DNA of 64,000 bases from Cepaea nemoralis (GCA_014155875.1 JACEFZ010028313.1:1-64000); one strand, 5' to 3'. Positions 44,975 to 55,990 are shown, counted from the first letter of the stretch. The notes: generated by a model from the letters alone, not told the origin. Made by a program: numbers and translations.

Positions 44975-45838
44975 GGTAATATAATATTGGAAACAACAAG
45001 CTGCCATAAGAGTTGATAATGAAGTAAGCCAATATCAGCCTATTAAGAGAGGTGTGAGACAGGGATGTGTAATGTCTCCAGATCTGTTTTCCCTGTACAG
45101 TGAAAATATTTTCAGAAATATTGAAGATATGGAAGGAATCAACATTGGGGGACGATGCATCAATAACATTAGATATGCAGATGATACAGTCTTGATTGCA
45201 GACAATGAACAGGACCTGCAAAATCTAGTAGATGTGGTTGTTACATACACTGAACAACTAGGGTTAGAATTAAATTGTAAAAAGACACAGATTATGGTCG
45301 TCACTAGGAAGAACGAAGTACCACATTGTAATATACAAGTAAATGGGAATATTCTTCAACAAGTGAATAGGTATAATTATCTCGGAACAGTAATAACATC
45401 TGATGGGAGATGCCTTGAAGAGATTAGAACAAGAATCGCCATGGCAAAAGTAGCCTTTAGCAAGATGAAAAACATACTGACCAATAAAAAGATGTCAACT
45501 GAAACGAGAAAAAGAGTGTTGAGATGCTACATAGAATCTATACTTTTATATGGATGTGAAGCTTGGACAATGAGCAGTCAGGCTGATGGCTGTAGACATT
45601 AGACGTAGACAGTCACAATTTTTTGGGCATGTTATGAGAAGAAATGATTTGGAGAACTTGGTGACAACTGGTAAGATCAAGGGGATCAGACCAAGGGGAA
45701 GACCTAGAAGCAAGTACCTGGATGGCTTGGCCTTATGGCATGGTCGAGACAGAAACACGGAGCTGATCCACGACTCTGGTGATCGAGTGAGATGGCAGAA
45801 CATGACCGCCCACGCTTACCGGCATGGCACATGATGGA
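44975..45838 (+). mobile_element. LINE RT C-half (RTE-like), two near-intact frames
   Basis: Frame 45,054-45,602: MRQGCVMSPDLFSLYSENIF, INNIRYADDTVLIADNEQDL (catalytic YADD), CNIQVNGNILQQVNRYNYLG, KRVLRCYIESILLYGCEAW. A small deletion moves the reading to 45,586-45,834: RRRQSQFFGHVMRRNDLENL, GRPRSKYLDGL, AHAYRHGT. 5'-truncated before the RT fingers. The best-preserved RTE-like copy here. Confidence 0.85.
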
Positions 45839-45909
45839 TGTATGGAATATACAAGCAGCATTGGTCAGTGTGAAACCTCGTCATAATCTTTTGACCTCTC
45901 TTATACTAA

Positions 45910-46085
45910 TCTAAAAACTTAGTTGCACAACCTTTACAGGATACTGCAATCAGTCCCAGCCTTTATTGGCCCTTTCTGGTTTACTAGACAATTTTACTTT
46001 CAGTAGTTTGCCATTGCTTTCTGAATGACTGACACTCCATACCATCTAAACCAATGCAAAAAGCAATCTGTTTCCAAATTGTTTG
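45910..46085 (+). repeat. Interspersed repeat R6
   Basis: GTTGCACAACCTTTACAGGA, TTTCAGTAGTTTGCCATTGC, TTTCTGAATGACTGACACTC. Confidence 0.55.
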
Positions 46086-46129
46086 CGGCTGATTTTGAAC
46101 AATCATCTTGGAATGTCGGGGAATTGTAA

Positions 46130-46300
46130 AAATATACATATAATAAGGACAAAAATATACATATAATTAGGACAAAAAGATATGTATAATAAGGACAAAA
46201 ACACAAATATAAGAAGGACAAAACATAAACATAATAAGGACAAAAACTTAAACGTAATAAGGATAAAAACTTAAAACATAATAAGGACAAAACATATATA
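46130..46300. repeat. Tandem array (left of the mariner)
   Basis: Units of about 20-25 bp around ATAATAAGGACAAAAA and CATAAAC. It continues after the mariner at 47,650-47,830. Confidence 0.85.
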
Positions 46301-47647
46301 AGGGTCGTTCATTTGAAACCCGTTCCAATGGCTTTATTACAAAAGCATGAAAGAAACATTAACAGGTGTGGTAGAATTAAACAAAGCATTCATTTTGAAT
46401 GAATTATGAACCATGGGTTGGTCAGAAGAAGTCGCTGTAGGCATTCAGGCAAGCATCCCACTGCTTAGGCAGGCGGCGAATGCCGTCTGTAAAATAGGAT
46501 TGTGGTTGCTTGCTGAACCAAATGTTTACCGCATTCATTACGTCTGCATCTGTGTGAAACCGTTGCCCCTTGAGAGCTAATTTTAGAGGTCCGAACAAAT
46601 GAAAATCACATGGTGACAAATCAGGACTAAAGGCTGGATGTTGCAGAACTTCACACTTCTTCCAAGCTAATGCTTCCTGCACACTCTTTGCAACATGCGG
46701 ACGAGCATTATCGTGCAACAAAATCACACCGCGAGAAAGCATGCCGGGTTGTTTATTCTTGATGGCTTTTTGCAGCTTGTCTAGTGTTTGCAAGTAGCAA
46801 GTAGTGGGTAGAGTTGATGTTGACATCAGGTTCTTTAAAGTCGGCCAACAATAGCCCTTCATGGTCAAAAAATGCCCTCAGCATAACCTTACCAGCGGAA
46901 ACCTGTAACTTGAATTTTTTGGCTTTTGGTAATCCAGCATGCTTCCATTGCATGCTCTCTCTTTTGCTGCTCGGCTCAAAGTGGTGACACCATGATTCAT
47001 CGCCTGCCACTATGCGGAAGAGAAATGCATCACCCTCCACTCTGTAATGCAGCAAGTGGTTCAAACACCATCCCATGCGTTCCTCTTTTTGGTGGTCGGT
47101 CAACATCCGTGGTACCCACTGTGAACACACCTTCCGATATTGCAGTTTCTTATGAACGACCTTTTGAATTGTCCCAATTGACACATCAAATTCTTTCGCT
47201 AGCGAACGTATGCTTCGACAACGGTTCATCTGTACTGCTGCATCAATTTTGGCGATGGTTTTTTCTGTTGCAACAATATGAGCTTGACCCAGCCGTCAAA
47301 GATCTGTCATGAACTGACGTCCTTTCCGAAACATTCGTGCCCAGTCTGTCACTGTTGTCTTCGACACACATTTGTTTCGGTACGCTGTCTGCATTCTTTG
47401 ATGAATGTTCACTGGTCGACATCTTTCAAATGAAAGAAACTGAATCACCGCTCTTTGAGCTTCTTTGGACAGATTTTGGATCAACCCGGCCATTTTCTCA
47501 AAGGTCAGAAACAGAACCTATGCATCATGGGACGATAAGCTCGTGCTCTTTTATTCATTGGTACTTATCACATGACTATGACACGATCATGTTCAACGTA
47601 TGCAATTTCGCGCGGTGTGCCACGAACGGATTTCAAATGAACACTCC
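46301..47647 (-). mobile_element. Mariner element with TA duplication
   Basis: About 1.35 kb. Left end GGGTCGTTCATTTGAAACCC and inverted right end GGAGTGTTCATTTGAAATCC; TA flanks at 46,299-46,300 and 47,648-47,649. Length, TA target and DD34D transposase all fit mariner. It sits within a tandem array next to the exon ending at 47,836. Confidence 0.88.
46422..47493 (-). pseudogene. Mariner transposase, DD34D, broken
   Basis: The N-terminal helix-turn-helix segment begins MAGLIQNLSKEAQ at 47,493; an in-frame TGA follows at about 47,296. The frame goes on through the second helix-turn-helix (SLAKEFDVSIGTIQKVVH), a WVPRML linker and the first catalytic Asp (VAGDESWCHHFEP). A frameshift near 46,800 moves to the frame with the second Asp (LLHDNARPHVAK) and the third (HPAFSPDLSPCDFHLFG). 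Exactly 34 residues separate the last two Asp. One stop plus one shift, with all three catalytic residues kept, suggests recent inactivation. Confidence 0.9.
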
Positions 47648-47649
47648 TA

Positions 47650-47830
47650 ATATATAAAACGGACAAAAACATACAAACAATAAGGACAAAACATACATAT
47701 AAAACGGACAAAAACATACAAATAATATGGACAATTCTTAAAAATAACAAGGACAAAAACACAGACATAATAAGGACAAAACATACATATAAAATGGACA
47801 AAAACATACAAATAATAAGGACAAAAACAA
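47650..47830. repeat. Tandem array (right of the mariner), abutting a splice donor
   Basis: Same units as 46,130-46,300 (AAGGACAAAAACA, TACATATAAAACGG). It ends about 5 bp from the donor of the exon at 47,836. Confidence 0.85.
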
Positions 47831-47835
47831 CCAAC

Positions 47836-48008
47836 CTCATCAGGAAAAGAAATGTTCTGAGGGTCCCGATACTTAATCAAGTGTAGCCCAGCTGGTAAGT
47901 CTTCGACCTGACACTGGAGAAGAGTTGTCAGGTTGGCACTCAATCCACCCCACCAGCCCTGTATGCCAGACTCTGTCTGAACAGGGGACAGACAGGTTCC
48001 CTGTGGGA
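47836..48008 (-). CDS. MEGF8: MEGF8-like exon: PSI-to-linker segment
   Basis: 173 nt, phase 1 to 0. Two AGs lie 9 nt apart; only the upstream one (TCCATCCACAG|TCCCACAG) keeps the incoming phase. Encodes CLSPVQTESGIQGWWGG, then a cysteine-poor linker with LPAGLHLIKYRDPQNISFPDE. Donor GAG|GTTGGT is non-consensus at +3 to +5. A tandem array begins a few bases into the intron, and a mariner copy interrupts that array. Confidence 0.82.
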
Positions 48009-48154
48009 CTGTGGATGGACAGAATGAAAGTCAAATTTGTTTTATAAGCAAAGCAAATTATTTTAACACAAATTCTGTAGAAGACTTCATAAAGTGATAA
48101 AGCAACAAAGACTTCCATCCATAGCTTTATTGCATACTTTCACATACAGATTTT

Positions 48155-48660
48155 CTCAGGTTTTAGTCACATATGACTGAGCTACCATTTAATATTAGAT
48201 GGTGCTACCTGCTTTCTGTTAGTGCTGAATGTAGGGTGGCACTCACAAATCTGACACCCCACTTTGTGCCAATGGCTTCGGGCAGAGATGCACAAGTGCT
48301 AGGAAATCAACATAGTTAAATGTCATGACAGGGCAGACCAGGCCCCAAGCCTTGGTCAGCAACTGGTCTAGGATTGAAGCTCTGACAGGTGGACAGTTAG
48401 AGCATTGCTTTGCTGATTCAGCAGTTTTCGCAGTTTGCCTTGTTCCAGGTTTATTGGTGTTAATTTTCCTCTGGAGTAAACTAGGCAAGCCGAAAGAGGT
48501 ATCATGCTGCATGGGCAAAACATAGTCTCTATAATTCAGCCCAGGCTTTGTGCTATGGAGAGGTATAACACTCGCTACTGCCATGGGTTGTAGTTATTAT
48601 GCCATGTTAGAAACACAATATAACAAATTATCGTCAGTCAAAACAGCAAGGTGCCAGTGA
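48155..48660 (+). repeat. Interspersed repeat R-A, copy 4
   Basis: Sense copy with the 5' start (ACATATGACTGAGCTACCAT), GGGCAGACCAGGCCCCAAGC, CTAGGCAAGCCGAAAGAGGT, and a 3' end resembling the LINE (TTGTAGTTATTATGCC ... TATCGTCAGTCAAAACAGCA). Confidence 0.7.
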
Positions 48661-48804
48661 AGACATGAAGAAACACAAAAGAGAATACTAGTGAGTAAAA
48701 TACTGGGAAAGAGAAGAAAGGATAGACCAAGGAAAACATTTATAAAACCGACATGCACAGACAAACAAGGAATTAAAGCAAGTTCAGATCATAAAGACTC
48801 CTAC

Positions 48805-48994
48805 CAGAATGAGTTTGGCACTGAGCTTCCTTCACACACCAGCTGCATTCCCGGATGTATGTGCGCCGAGCGGGTAGCTCAGCGTCCTGTTCCACACCCT
48901 TGCCGTGGCTAATGCAGGCACCACATGTGTGCAGGGCTGGACAGATTCCCGGGCAGCGGTCAGCAGAATCATGGAAGTCCCCACTGATACACAG
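48805..48994 (-). CDS. MEGF8: MEGF8-like exon: PSI-type module
   Basis: 190 nt, phase 0 to 1. Acceptor CTCAATAG, donor TTCTG|GTAGGA. This exon sits in a stretch with no methionine-initiated long frame. It reads DRCPGICPALHTCGACISHG, then ECSWCVKEAQCQTHSG, with paired cysteines and the WC core of PSI modules. The phase match to both neighbours and the cysteine pattern support it. Confidence 0.82.
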
Positions 48995-49164
48995 CTATTG
49001 AGATATATTGTTCACAGAAGGCATAAGCACACATGAAAGCAAAATATGTACGAACTGTAAGTAGCAATGGATTTAACTTGATTGAATGCAAGAACTATCC
49101 TTATCACAATGTGATAATATCCACTCATGCTCTGATTTCCTTCACAGATCATCATCATGACTAT

Positions 49165-49560
49165 GTGTTCTACCAAGTGGCCTAAGCATTCAAGTTGTTC
49201 CACAGATCTGGATCCTTGGTGTTCTGGATCAATTATATTGATGTTCCTCTATGCCATATCTTTGGCCATTCAGCGGCATTTCTCCTGGCCTGCCTGTCTC
49301 TTCTACCAGTGACCGGTACTTCGTTGTTAATTCACCGCAAACAAAGGAATCCCAGGAGTTCCCGGGAAATCACGCGACATCAGAGAGATTTCATGCCACC
49401 ATCAATGTACATCCAGCATCATTATTCTTGATATTTCTCCATGCCACATCCAGCATCAATATTCCTGGTCTACCTGCCTCTTCAACCACTGATCCTTCTG
49501 GTTGTACTGATATTTTCCAATACCCCTCTTCTCATTACAAGAACATGGCTTCTCACCTTC
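49165..49560 (-). mobile_element. LINE 3' fragments, antisense
   Basis: GATCCTTGGTGTTCTGGATC and ATTCCTCCATGCC-like blocks as in 12,785 and 38,510. No intact frame. Confidence 0.5.
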
Positions 49561-49689
49561 TTGTATTTATACAAAATTAGTGGCAAATTTGTCTCCGCAA
49601 CGTCCTACGCTTAATGTAACTGTTTTCTGTTAAAAAAAACTGTCATTTACTGACAATATAGTACCTTGCGGTGTATGGCAGAGGGGTCA

Positions 49690-49858
49690 CTGAGTCTGAG
49701 GAATTAAGGCCGCCTTGCTAATGCAGTCGCTGCGAACTGTGCAGGTTAGGATTTTCTTTTTCCCCCCGACAGAAAAAAATCCCACACATTAACCGAGGAT
49801 TTGAACCCGGGTCTCCTGAAGGATAATCCGGCGTTCTAGCCACTCGGCCAGCCGCTCC
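49690..49858 (-). mobile_element. tRNA-headed SINE (Ser/Leu-like head)
   Basis: On the minus strand: GGAGCGGCTGGCCGAGTGGC then TAGAACGCCGG (A box), GACCCGGGTTCAAATCCTCG (B box), followed by a GTGTGGGATTTTTTTCTGTC body. A genuine tRNA is unlikely: the 3' acceptor strand does not pair and a body follows directly. Confidence 0.6.
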
Positions 49859-49891
49859 TCCTTTTCTGTAAGGCTGCATTACTTTATTGTA

Positions 49892-50320
49892 TTTTATATT
49901 GTTTATATCTATATACATTATTTTATATTGTTTATATCTATATACATTATTTTATATTGTTTATATCTATATACATTATTTTATATTGTTTATATCTATA
50001 TACATTATTTTATATTGTTTATATCTATATACATTATTTTATATTGTTTATATCTATATACATTATTTTATATTGTTTATATCTATATACATTATTTTAT
50101 ATTGTTTATATCTATATACATTATTTTATATTGTTTATATCTATATACATTATTTTATATTGTTTATATCTATATACATTATTTTATATTGTTTATATCT
50201 ATATACATTATTTTATATTGTTTATATCTATATACATTATTTTATATTGTTTATATCTATATACATTATTTTATATTGTTTATATCTATATACATTATTT
50301 TATATTGTTTATATCTACAT
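49892..50320. repeat. 29-bp tandem array, about 15 near-identical copies
   Basis: Unit TTTTATATTGTTTATATCTA + TATACATTA. Almost no variation between copies until the last one. Three overlapping Tyr/Ile frames of about 140 residues come from a unit length that is not a multiple of three; not genes. It lies about 80 bp into the intron after the exon ending at 50,399. Confidence 0.96.
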
Positions 50321-50398
50321 ACAATGATCTACTATCATGTGTCTTTTCCTTGGTAGGAAATGAAAGAGTTTAAGACCACAAAACAAGGCAAACCCTAC

Positions 50399-50575
50399 CT
50401 CAGCACGTGTCCTGTGAATACAATTTTGGCTGCCGTTATCTATTCTGCCCTGGTTGCAGAATACACACTCTGGATCCTCTTGGCAGACGCGGGCGCGGCT
50501 GTTTGGGTATTCCTCGCAATGGTCTGCATTTATGTCAACTGCTGGCACTGCCGGACAACTGTTCTTGGAAGAGCA
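50399..50575 (-). CDS. MEGF8: MEGF8-like exon: PSI-type cysteine module
   Basis: 177 nt, phase 0 to 0. Strong acceptor with a pyrimidine run, TTTGTTTCCTCTAG, then TGC TCT TCC; donor GAG|GTAGGG. Encodes a cysteine-rich segment starting CSSKNSCPA with C at NADHCEEY and CQEDPECVFCNQG, typical of a PSI module straight after the propeller. The start is well upstream of the first possible initiator and depends on the splice site. Confidence 0.82.
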
Positions 50576-50739
50576 CTAGAGGAAACAAAGAAAGTAACAA
50601 ACAATATTACTCAGCTTGTCATCAAATATGTCAACAACTATCGGTGGGATCAGGTTTCATCAGTGATGCCGTTTTGTGTGAATTCAATCATTCAATCAGG
50701 TGTCGTCTCCACAATGAAGGTTGGCTGCAATTGATCCCC

Positions 50740-51095
50740 AACACTGTCTGCCTCTCGCTTTGATTGTACATTTGATCAGAATGCTGTTTGTACATCTCTT
50801 GATGTTATCTTTCCACTTGTATTGCTGCTTGGCTTGCTCTTGCTTGCTTGCCTTCAACCTTACTCTCCAGTATGGTTGTTATAAGAGTGTTTTGTCTTTT
50901 AACATGTGTGAAATATTTCACTTGCCTCTTTTTTATTTCTTTCATCAACTCTCTTTTCTTTCCCAGTTTTTCTACAACCTCTGTATTTAATTGTTGTATC
51001 TTTTTTCCCCCATAAAATATGACATATTCTTCTGTAAGTCCACATCTCCAGGGCCTCTAATCGACCTTCTAATGGCTTGTTCATTGTCAAGGCTT
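50740..51095 (-). mobile_element. LINE C-terminal fragment
   Basis: Minus-strand frame at 50,899-51,090: MNKPLEGRLEALEMWTYRRI then CHILWGKKDTT, the EMW-RR-I motif of the RTE-like tail. Rest eroded. Confidence 0.6.
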
Positions 51096-51104
51096 CCGCG
51101 CCAT

Positions 51105-51470
51105 GCTTGCTTGCTTGCTTGTGTTCGTTGGCTTGAGCTCCAACGCGAAGTCCTATGTGTCGGATGAAGGCATCCTGTTGTCCAACATCAGTGTGATGTC
51201 ATACAGGACCTGAGTTTTGCGTGAGTATCCGTTGTCCCATGTCTGGCTTATTGGTGTGCAGACTGGTGGTTCCTCGCCGTACAGGCAGACACTCTCCGAC
51301 TTCGGAGGAATCGGCGATCCTACTGACTTTAGCCAGGACCCCGAAGGGACCTGTTGCCCAGGACGCTCGACGAGGACGCGTCAATAGGTCTTGGCCAGTA
51401 TATAACCCGGCCCTGGTGCCTTGGAAATACCTCTGCGTCCCTTCCGCGCCATATGAAGTTTGTTGAATAT
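51105..51470 (-). mobile_element. Distant SINE A-like repeat
   Basis: Same order of landmarks as SINE A in antisense (GCTTGCTTGCTT, a TGAGTTTTGCGTGAGTATCC block, AGGCAGACACTCTCCGACTT) but with different text between them and a GC-rich right part. Perhaps a sister family. Confidence 0.45.
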
Positions 51471-51664
51471 ACATAATATCTGACAATTCTCATTTTTAAT
51501 CTGTCGTTAATCTCTCTAGATGTTAATACTGATTTCATGTTGTGTACATTGTACAAGTTTGTAAGTAGACATGTTGACAGCTCAAACATAAAGTAGACAA
51601 CATACAAACCTACCAACTTACTCACTTGCACACAGGCAGAGACAGGCATATATAAACAGACTAG

Positions 51665-52380
51665 CTGACCCGCCCCGGCTTCACCCAGTCCTGGTGGGGA
51701 GCATCTCATTTAATTCATATAAGTAGTCATATAAGCTCCCGTTCCCGACTATCTGTCTGTCTCTCTGTCTGAGCCGGCCCGGCTTCACCCAGTCCCTGGT
51801 GGGGAGCATCTCATTTAATTCATATAAGTAGTCATATAAGCTCCCGTTCCCGACTATCTGTCTGTCTCTCTGTCTGTCTCTCTGTCTGTCTGTCTGTCTG
51901 AGCCGGCCCGGCTTCATCCAGTCCCTGGTGGGGAGCATCTCATTTAATCCATATAAGTAGTCATATAAGCTCCCGTTCCCGACTATCTGTCTGTCTCTCT
52001 GTCTGTCTCTCTGTCTGTCTGTCTGTCTGAGCCGGCCCGGCTTCACCCAGTCCCTGGTGGGGAGCATCTCATTTAATTCATATAAGTAGTCATATATCAT
52101 ATAAGCTCCCGTTCCTGACTATCTGTCTGTCTATCTATCTGACCCGGCCCGGCTTCACCCAGTCCCTGGTGGGGAGCATCTCATTTACTTCATATACGTA
52201 GTTATATAAGCTCCCGTTCCTGACTATCTGTCTGTCTCTCTGTCTGTCTGTCTGAGCCGGCCCGGCTTCACCCAGTCCCTGGTGGGGAGCATCTCATTTA
52301 ATTCATATAAGTAGTCATATAAGCTCCCGTTCCCGAATATCTATCTGACCCGGCGTGGCTTCGCCCAGCTCCTGGCGGGG
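51665..52380. repeat. About 118-bp tandem monomers, 6-7 copies
   Basis: Each has GGCCCGGCTTCACCCAGTCC, TGGTGGGGAGCATCTCATTT, AAGCTCCCGTTCC(C/T)GACTAT and a CTGT microsatellite of varying length. May act as monomeric 5' ends of the enclosing element. Confidence 0.88.
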
Positions 52381-52494
52381 AGCGTCTCATTAAATTCACA
52401 CAGTAACTTAAAAGAATGTCCTTCCACACACCATCCACTATTTTTAATGAAAACTGTTTCTAATCACCTACATGACTGTAGATAACTTCTTTAA

Positions 52495-53414
52495 CCCTTT
52501 AAAGACGGCGAGGCCGATATACTGGCCGTGACGTCACCACACGGTCATAGTGAAAAACCCGGTTCGGCCACTTTGGCCGATCCCGTTGTAAGAACTGCTT
52601 TGATTGGTTTGCTTTTAATAGTACAGACCAATCAAATGCTTCCTTGCAATCGTCAGCCATTTTAGCCGCCATATTTCTGTTTCTAGCGTGATTCAGACAA
52701 GTGGACATTATTTTGTGCAGTTTTTCCCGAAGTAACCCATTTTTTCGAGGATTTTTGAGTTCTAAAATGGCCAGCTTTGAACCTGAAGACGTACTAGCAT
52801 TGACTAGCTCTGATAGTAGCGATTTTGTCAGTTCGGGACTGTCAGATAATGACTTTAGTGATACAGAAAGTGCCCATGAGGATTTCAACCTCGTGTCCCC
52901 GTAGTTTTGTGTGTTGGGAATAAGAAAATCGTTTTATCTATACCGTTTCATGGCAATGGCCGGACCAAAAAACATGTCACCAGTTGATAGCCAACCTATT
53001 ACAAATGTCAATAGGGACTTCATAGGTGTTGTTTATTTAACCATAAGTGTTTAAAATTATTCTAAAGTGGTGTAGGTATTCAATGAGGAAATTTTAGGTG
53101 AGTACCATTTTTTTAAAATATTTAGTACCAATTCATACATAGTGGTATGAAATATTTTATTTTTCACAAAATACAAATGAGGTTATCAAATTTGTGTAAA
53201 CATGAACAAAACAACTTCAATCATACACAGAAATAAACTTTACTATATCCTCTTTAAGAATATATATACTTGTATATATCTATATAGGGTTCTAATATTT
53301 TTTTTTGAATTTATAAAATTGTCACTTCAGTCATTTCTGTACTCCAAAAAAATGGCTCCGTCTTCTTCAGAGGGAAACCTAAATTTGGCCCAATGTTGTT
53401 CCGTCCTAAAAGGG
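52495..53414 (+). mobile_element. piggyBac-type element, non-autonomous
   Basis: 920 bp, TTAA on each side (52,491-52,494 and 53,415-53,418). Ends CCCTTTAAAGACGG and, inverted, CCCTTTTAGGACGG. The TTAA target and CCC(T)TT start are piggyBac hallmarks. It carries only a small acidic frame and no catalytic domain. Confidence 0.88.
52767..52904 (+). pseudogene. N-terminal remnant of a piggyBac transposase
   Basis: Starts MASFEPEDVLALTSSDSSDF and reads on as an acidic Ser/Asp tail to a stop at 52,902. piggyBac transposases begin with such acidic, DDE-free N-termini. Everything downstream is missing, so an internal deletion is inferred. Confidence 0.55.
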
Positions 53415-53844
53415 TTAAGCATAAAAAGATGAGTTACAATGTTATGCATTATTTTTATGAAAACTGTGAAAATGCCTTAAAGATTATATAATTATTTATT
53501 ATAACTCATATGCCTGAAAATAACTATAGACAAAGAGTTTATAACTCTTTGAAAGCGATGCAACAATATGACTATAAAGTATATAGAAATGTTATTAAAA
53601 GTTATGCCCCTTGAAACAACTTTTATAGAGTTAAGTCCCCTTGCTATATAGAAATATATAATGAAAAATGAAATATTAAATTTTAGTAAGTAAGTAGCCA
53701 AAAAAAAACTAAAAAACTATGACAGTAAGTTGCACAGGAATGAAAGGAAAACGTGTAGAAAATTTCATCTCAATCGGATGGACCGTTCGCGAACGCATAA
53801 AGGACAGACGGAAATACATACATTGTGTTTTATATATATAGATA

Positions 53845-54005
53845 AGAACCACATAGACATAAATAGTCATGCAGCCACACATAAATACACATAGAAGACA
53901 TCAGGAGAGACATAACTAGTCATGCAGTTACCAAAGGGCATAAGGAGACATAATCAGAAGACATAAGGAGACATAAATAGTCATGCAGTTACACACAGAC
54001 ATGGG
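53845..54005. repeat. Short CATAAG/GACAT repeats
   Basis: Loose repeats of GACATAA(A/G)TAGTCATGCAG, then a G run at 54,003-54,014. Confidence 0.6.
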
Positions 54006-54009
54006 GGGG

Positions 54010-54370
54010 GGGGGGCTGCATGGTCGAGTACTGGAGGTCCCGGGTTCAAGCCCCGGTGAGGACCGGGATGTATTTCACATGGACTTCTAGTAATACAATT
54101 TCCCCTGGTCTCTGGGTAGTGAGATCAGATGCCCGTGTGTAATGTGCACGTAAAAAAAATCCCTTGGCAGTTGGAAACCGAAAAAGAGTAGCCTAACGGC
54201 GCTGCCTGGGCAAAATTTCGAATTAAAAATATACCCAAAGTATTTCAGGATCCTCGCCGGTGCTACGGAGTTCGTGCACTGAGCTAAGTTTCTCCAGACT
54301 CAGGTTTGAGTTAGGAGGAGAACGGAGCACTTATGGGTTGCACCCATGTGCCGTGATGTTTATCCAGCAA
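54010..54370 (+). mobile_element. SINE family B
   Basis: GGAGGTCCCGGGTTCAAGCC (B box), ACATGGACTTCTAGTAATAC, GCCGGTGCTACGGAGTTCGT, ending CATGTGCCGTGATGTTTATC. The 5' end of the head is replaced by a G run. Confidence 0.8.
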
Positions 54371-54539
54371 AAATACCTGACTTTATTCTACATGGAGAAA
54401 ATAAGTTGACAGAAGAGAAAATGGTCATCTCCGATATCTAAAGTAGTGGTCCTAGCACACAATAAAGCCTTAACTCTATATTTCCACTGTGGAATTACAT
54501 TCACCTTATCATTTATCTAAACATACACTTCATTATTGA

Positions 54540-55990
54540 AAATAATAGATCACCAAATGCCTTGCCTGCCGGCTGATGTAGGCGATCATGTTTCTCTACA
54601 AATTGTGATCTCTTATGGTACGGATCTATTCATGTGTTGACTTCCTTCCATGCCATGACACAAGACTGTCAAACATTTTTCTCTCGCTGTCTTCCTCTAT
54701 CTCTCTTCCCACAAATACTTCTAGTTGTCACAACATGTTCCAGTTTTATATTTTCATAATGTGGCCAAAAAGTGATGACTCTCTGTCTGATGTTTGTGAT
54801 AAGTTGTCTTTGCGACTTAGCTTCCCTCAAAATGTCCAGATTGCTCATTTTGGCTGGCCAATTAATTTTCACCATTCTTCGATAAAACCACATTTCCAAG
54901 GCTTCCAGGGATTTTTACGCCTGTTTATTAATTGTTCAGGATTCACAGCCGTATGTTAAAACTGGTTCTATGTAACATGCAACAACTCTTTTTCTAACTT
55001 CCAACGACAAGGACCCATTGCATAAAATGTTATTTGACAAATGCAGTTTTTGATTGTCCGATTCTGTTATCTCTGTAATTCCTCTTCCATCTAATGTTAT
55101 CCATGTGCCTTGATATCTGAATTTCTGCACTTGCCCTTAAATAACATCTTGTACTTTATTGGTACATTTAGGCACAATCTGTTTCTTTGACTTCACCATG
55201 ACTTCTGTCTTTCAATTATTCAAACTATGGCCATTTTTTCACTTTCGACAACCACCATATCTATCATTTCCTGTAGAATGTTCTGACTTGTTGCTATCAA
55301 GACGTGTCATCAGCATAACGTAAGTTATTTATATTATGTCCACCAACCAGAATGTCAGGCATATTTTCTGTAGATCTCATTATATATTTACTGAACAATG
55401 AGAACAAATCAAGAGACAATACACAACCTTGTCTGACACCCTTCTTTATACACTGAAATGTTCTTCTTTGTTGATTCTCATGGCCGCTGTTTGCTATCAA
55501 TACATGTTCTTTATTATTCATAGATCTTTGCCGTCAAAGGTTAGGTACTCTAGCAGTTTGATTATTTCCTCATGTTTCACATTGTCAATGCTTTTGTGTA
55601 ATCTATGAAGCATAAGTACAGATCTGTTTTAACTTCTTTAGCTCTTTCTAATAGTATCCTGAGAATATATATGTAGCATTGTTTATGCCCTTTCCCTCTA
55701 CAAATTCACTGTTCATCACTAACTTCTGGTTTAATATTGTTTCTTATTCTTCTCATAACTATTCTTGGTAACCGCTTTGTCATGTGACTCATAAGACATT
55801 GTGTGATGCCCTTTGCAATCTAAAGCACCTGGTTTCTTTGTCAGAGCTATAAAGATGGATTTTAATACATCACCAGGAATGTACCCACAAGTGTAGATGT
55901 CATTTACAAATGTTGTCAAACAGATCATGCACACGTAAAACAAGTCAAGGACTCTATTACACACCCATAGGTGTTAAGCACATGGTGCTA
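54540..55990 (-). mobile_element. LINE (RTE-like) 3' half, broken
   Basis: Minus strand: RT core at 55,297-55,521 (CIKKGVRQGCVLSLDLFSLF, NNLRYADD with catalytic Asp pair); pre-core near 55,790-55,900 (YIPGDVLKSIFIALTKKPG); C-terminus at 54,669-55,130 (VRKRVVACYIEPVLTYGCES, EMWFYRRMVKINW, RQRVITFWPHYENI). Frames shift several times. Confidence 0.78.

Larger units (their letters stand above)
51662..53845 (+). mobile_element. Unclassified element starting AGCTGACCCG, split by piggyBac
   Basis: Starts CTAGCTGACCCGCCCCGGCT and ends TTTTATATATATAGAT, after a CAATCGGATGGACCGTTCGC block, a terminal text pattern seen in many invertebrate retroelements. The 5' part (51,665-52,380) is a tandem array of about 118-bp monomers. 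No RT frame survives. piggyBac lies inside at 52,495-53,414. Confidence 0.55.

Noticed and set aside
47568..47840. Extension of the MEGF8-like exon into a Val/Cys/Phe-rich repeat peptide
   Set aside because: It reads through the tandem array past the donor at 47,836; the next exon is in phase only if that donor is used.
48691..48912. Plus-strand 73-residue frame
   Set aside because: Shadow of the minus-strand PSI exon 48,805-48,994.
49787..49858. Genuine tRNA-Ser or tRNA-Leu gene
   Set aside because: A and B boxes are present but the acceptor stem does not close and a SINE body follows directly.
49887..50373. Three overlapping 138-146 residue Tyr/Ile frames, looking like a membrane protein
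   Set aside because: Produced by the 29-bp array read in all three frames; no start context, no family.
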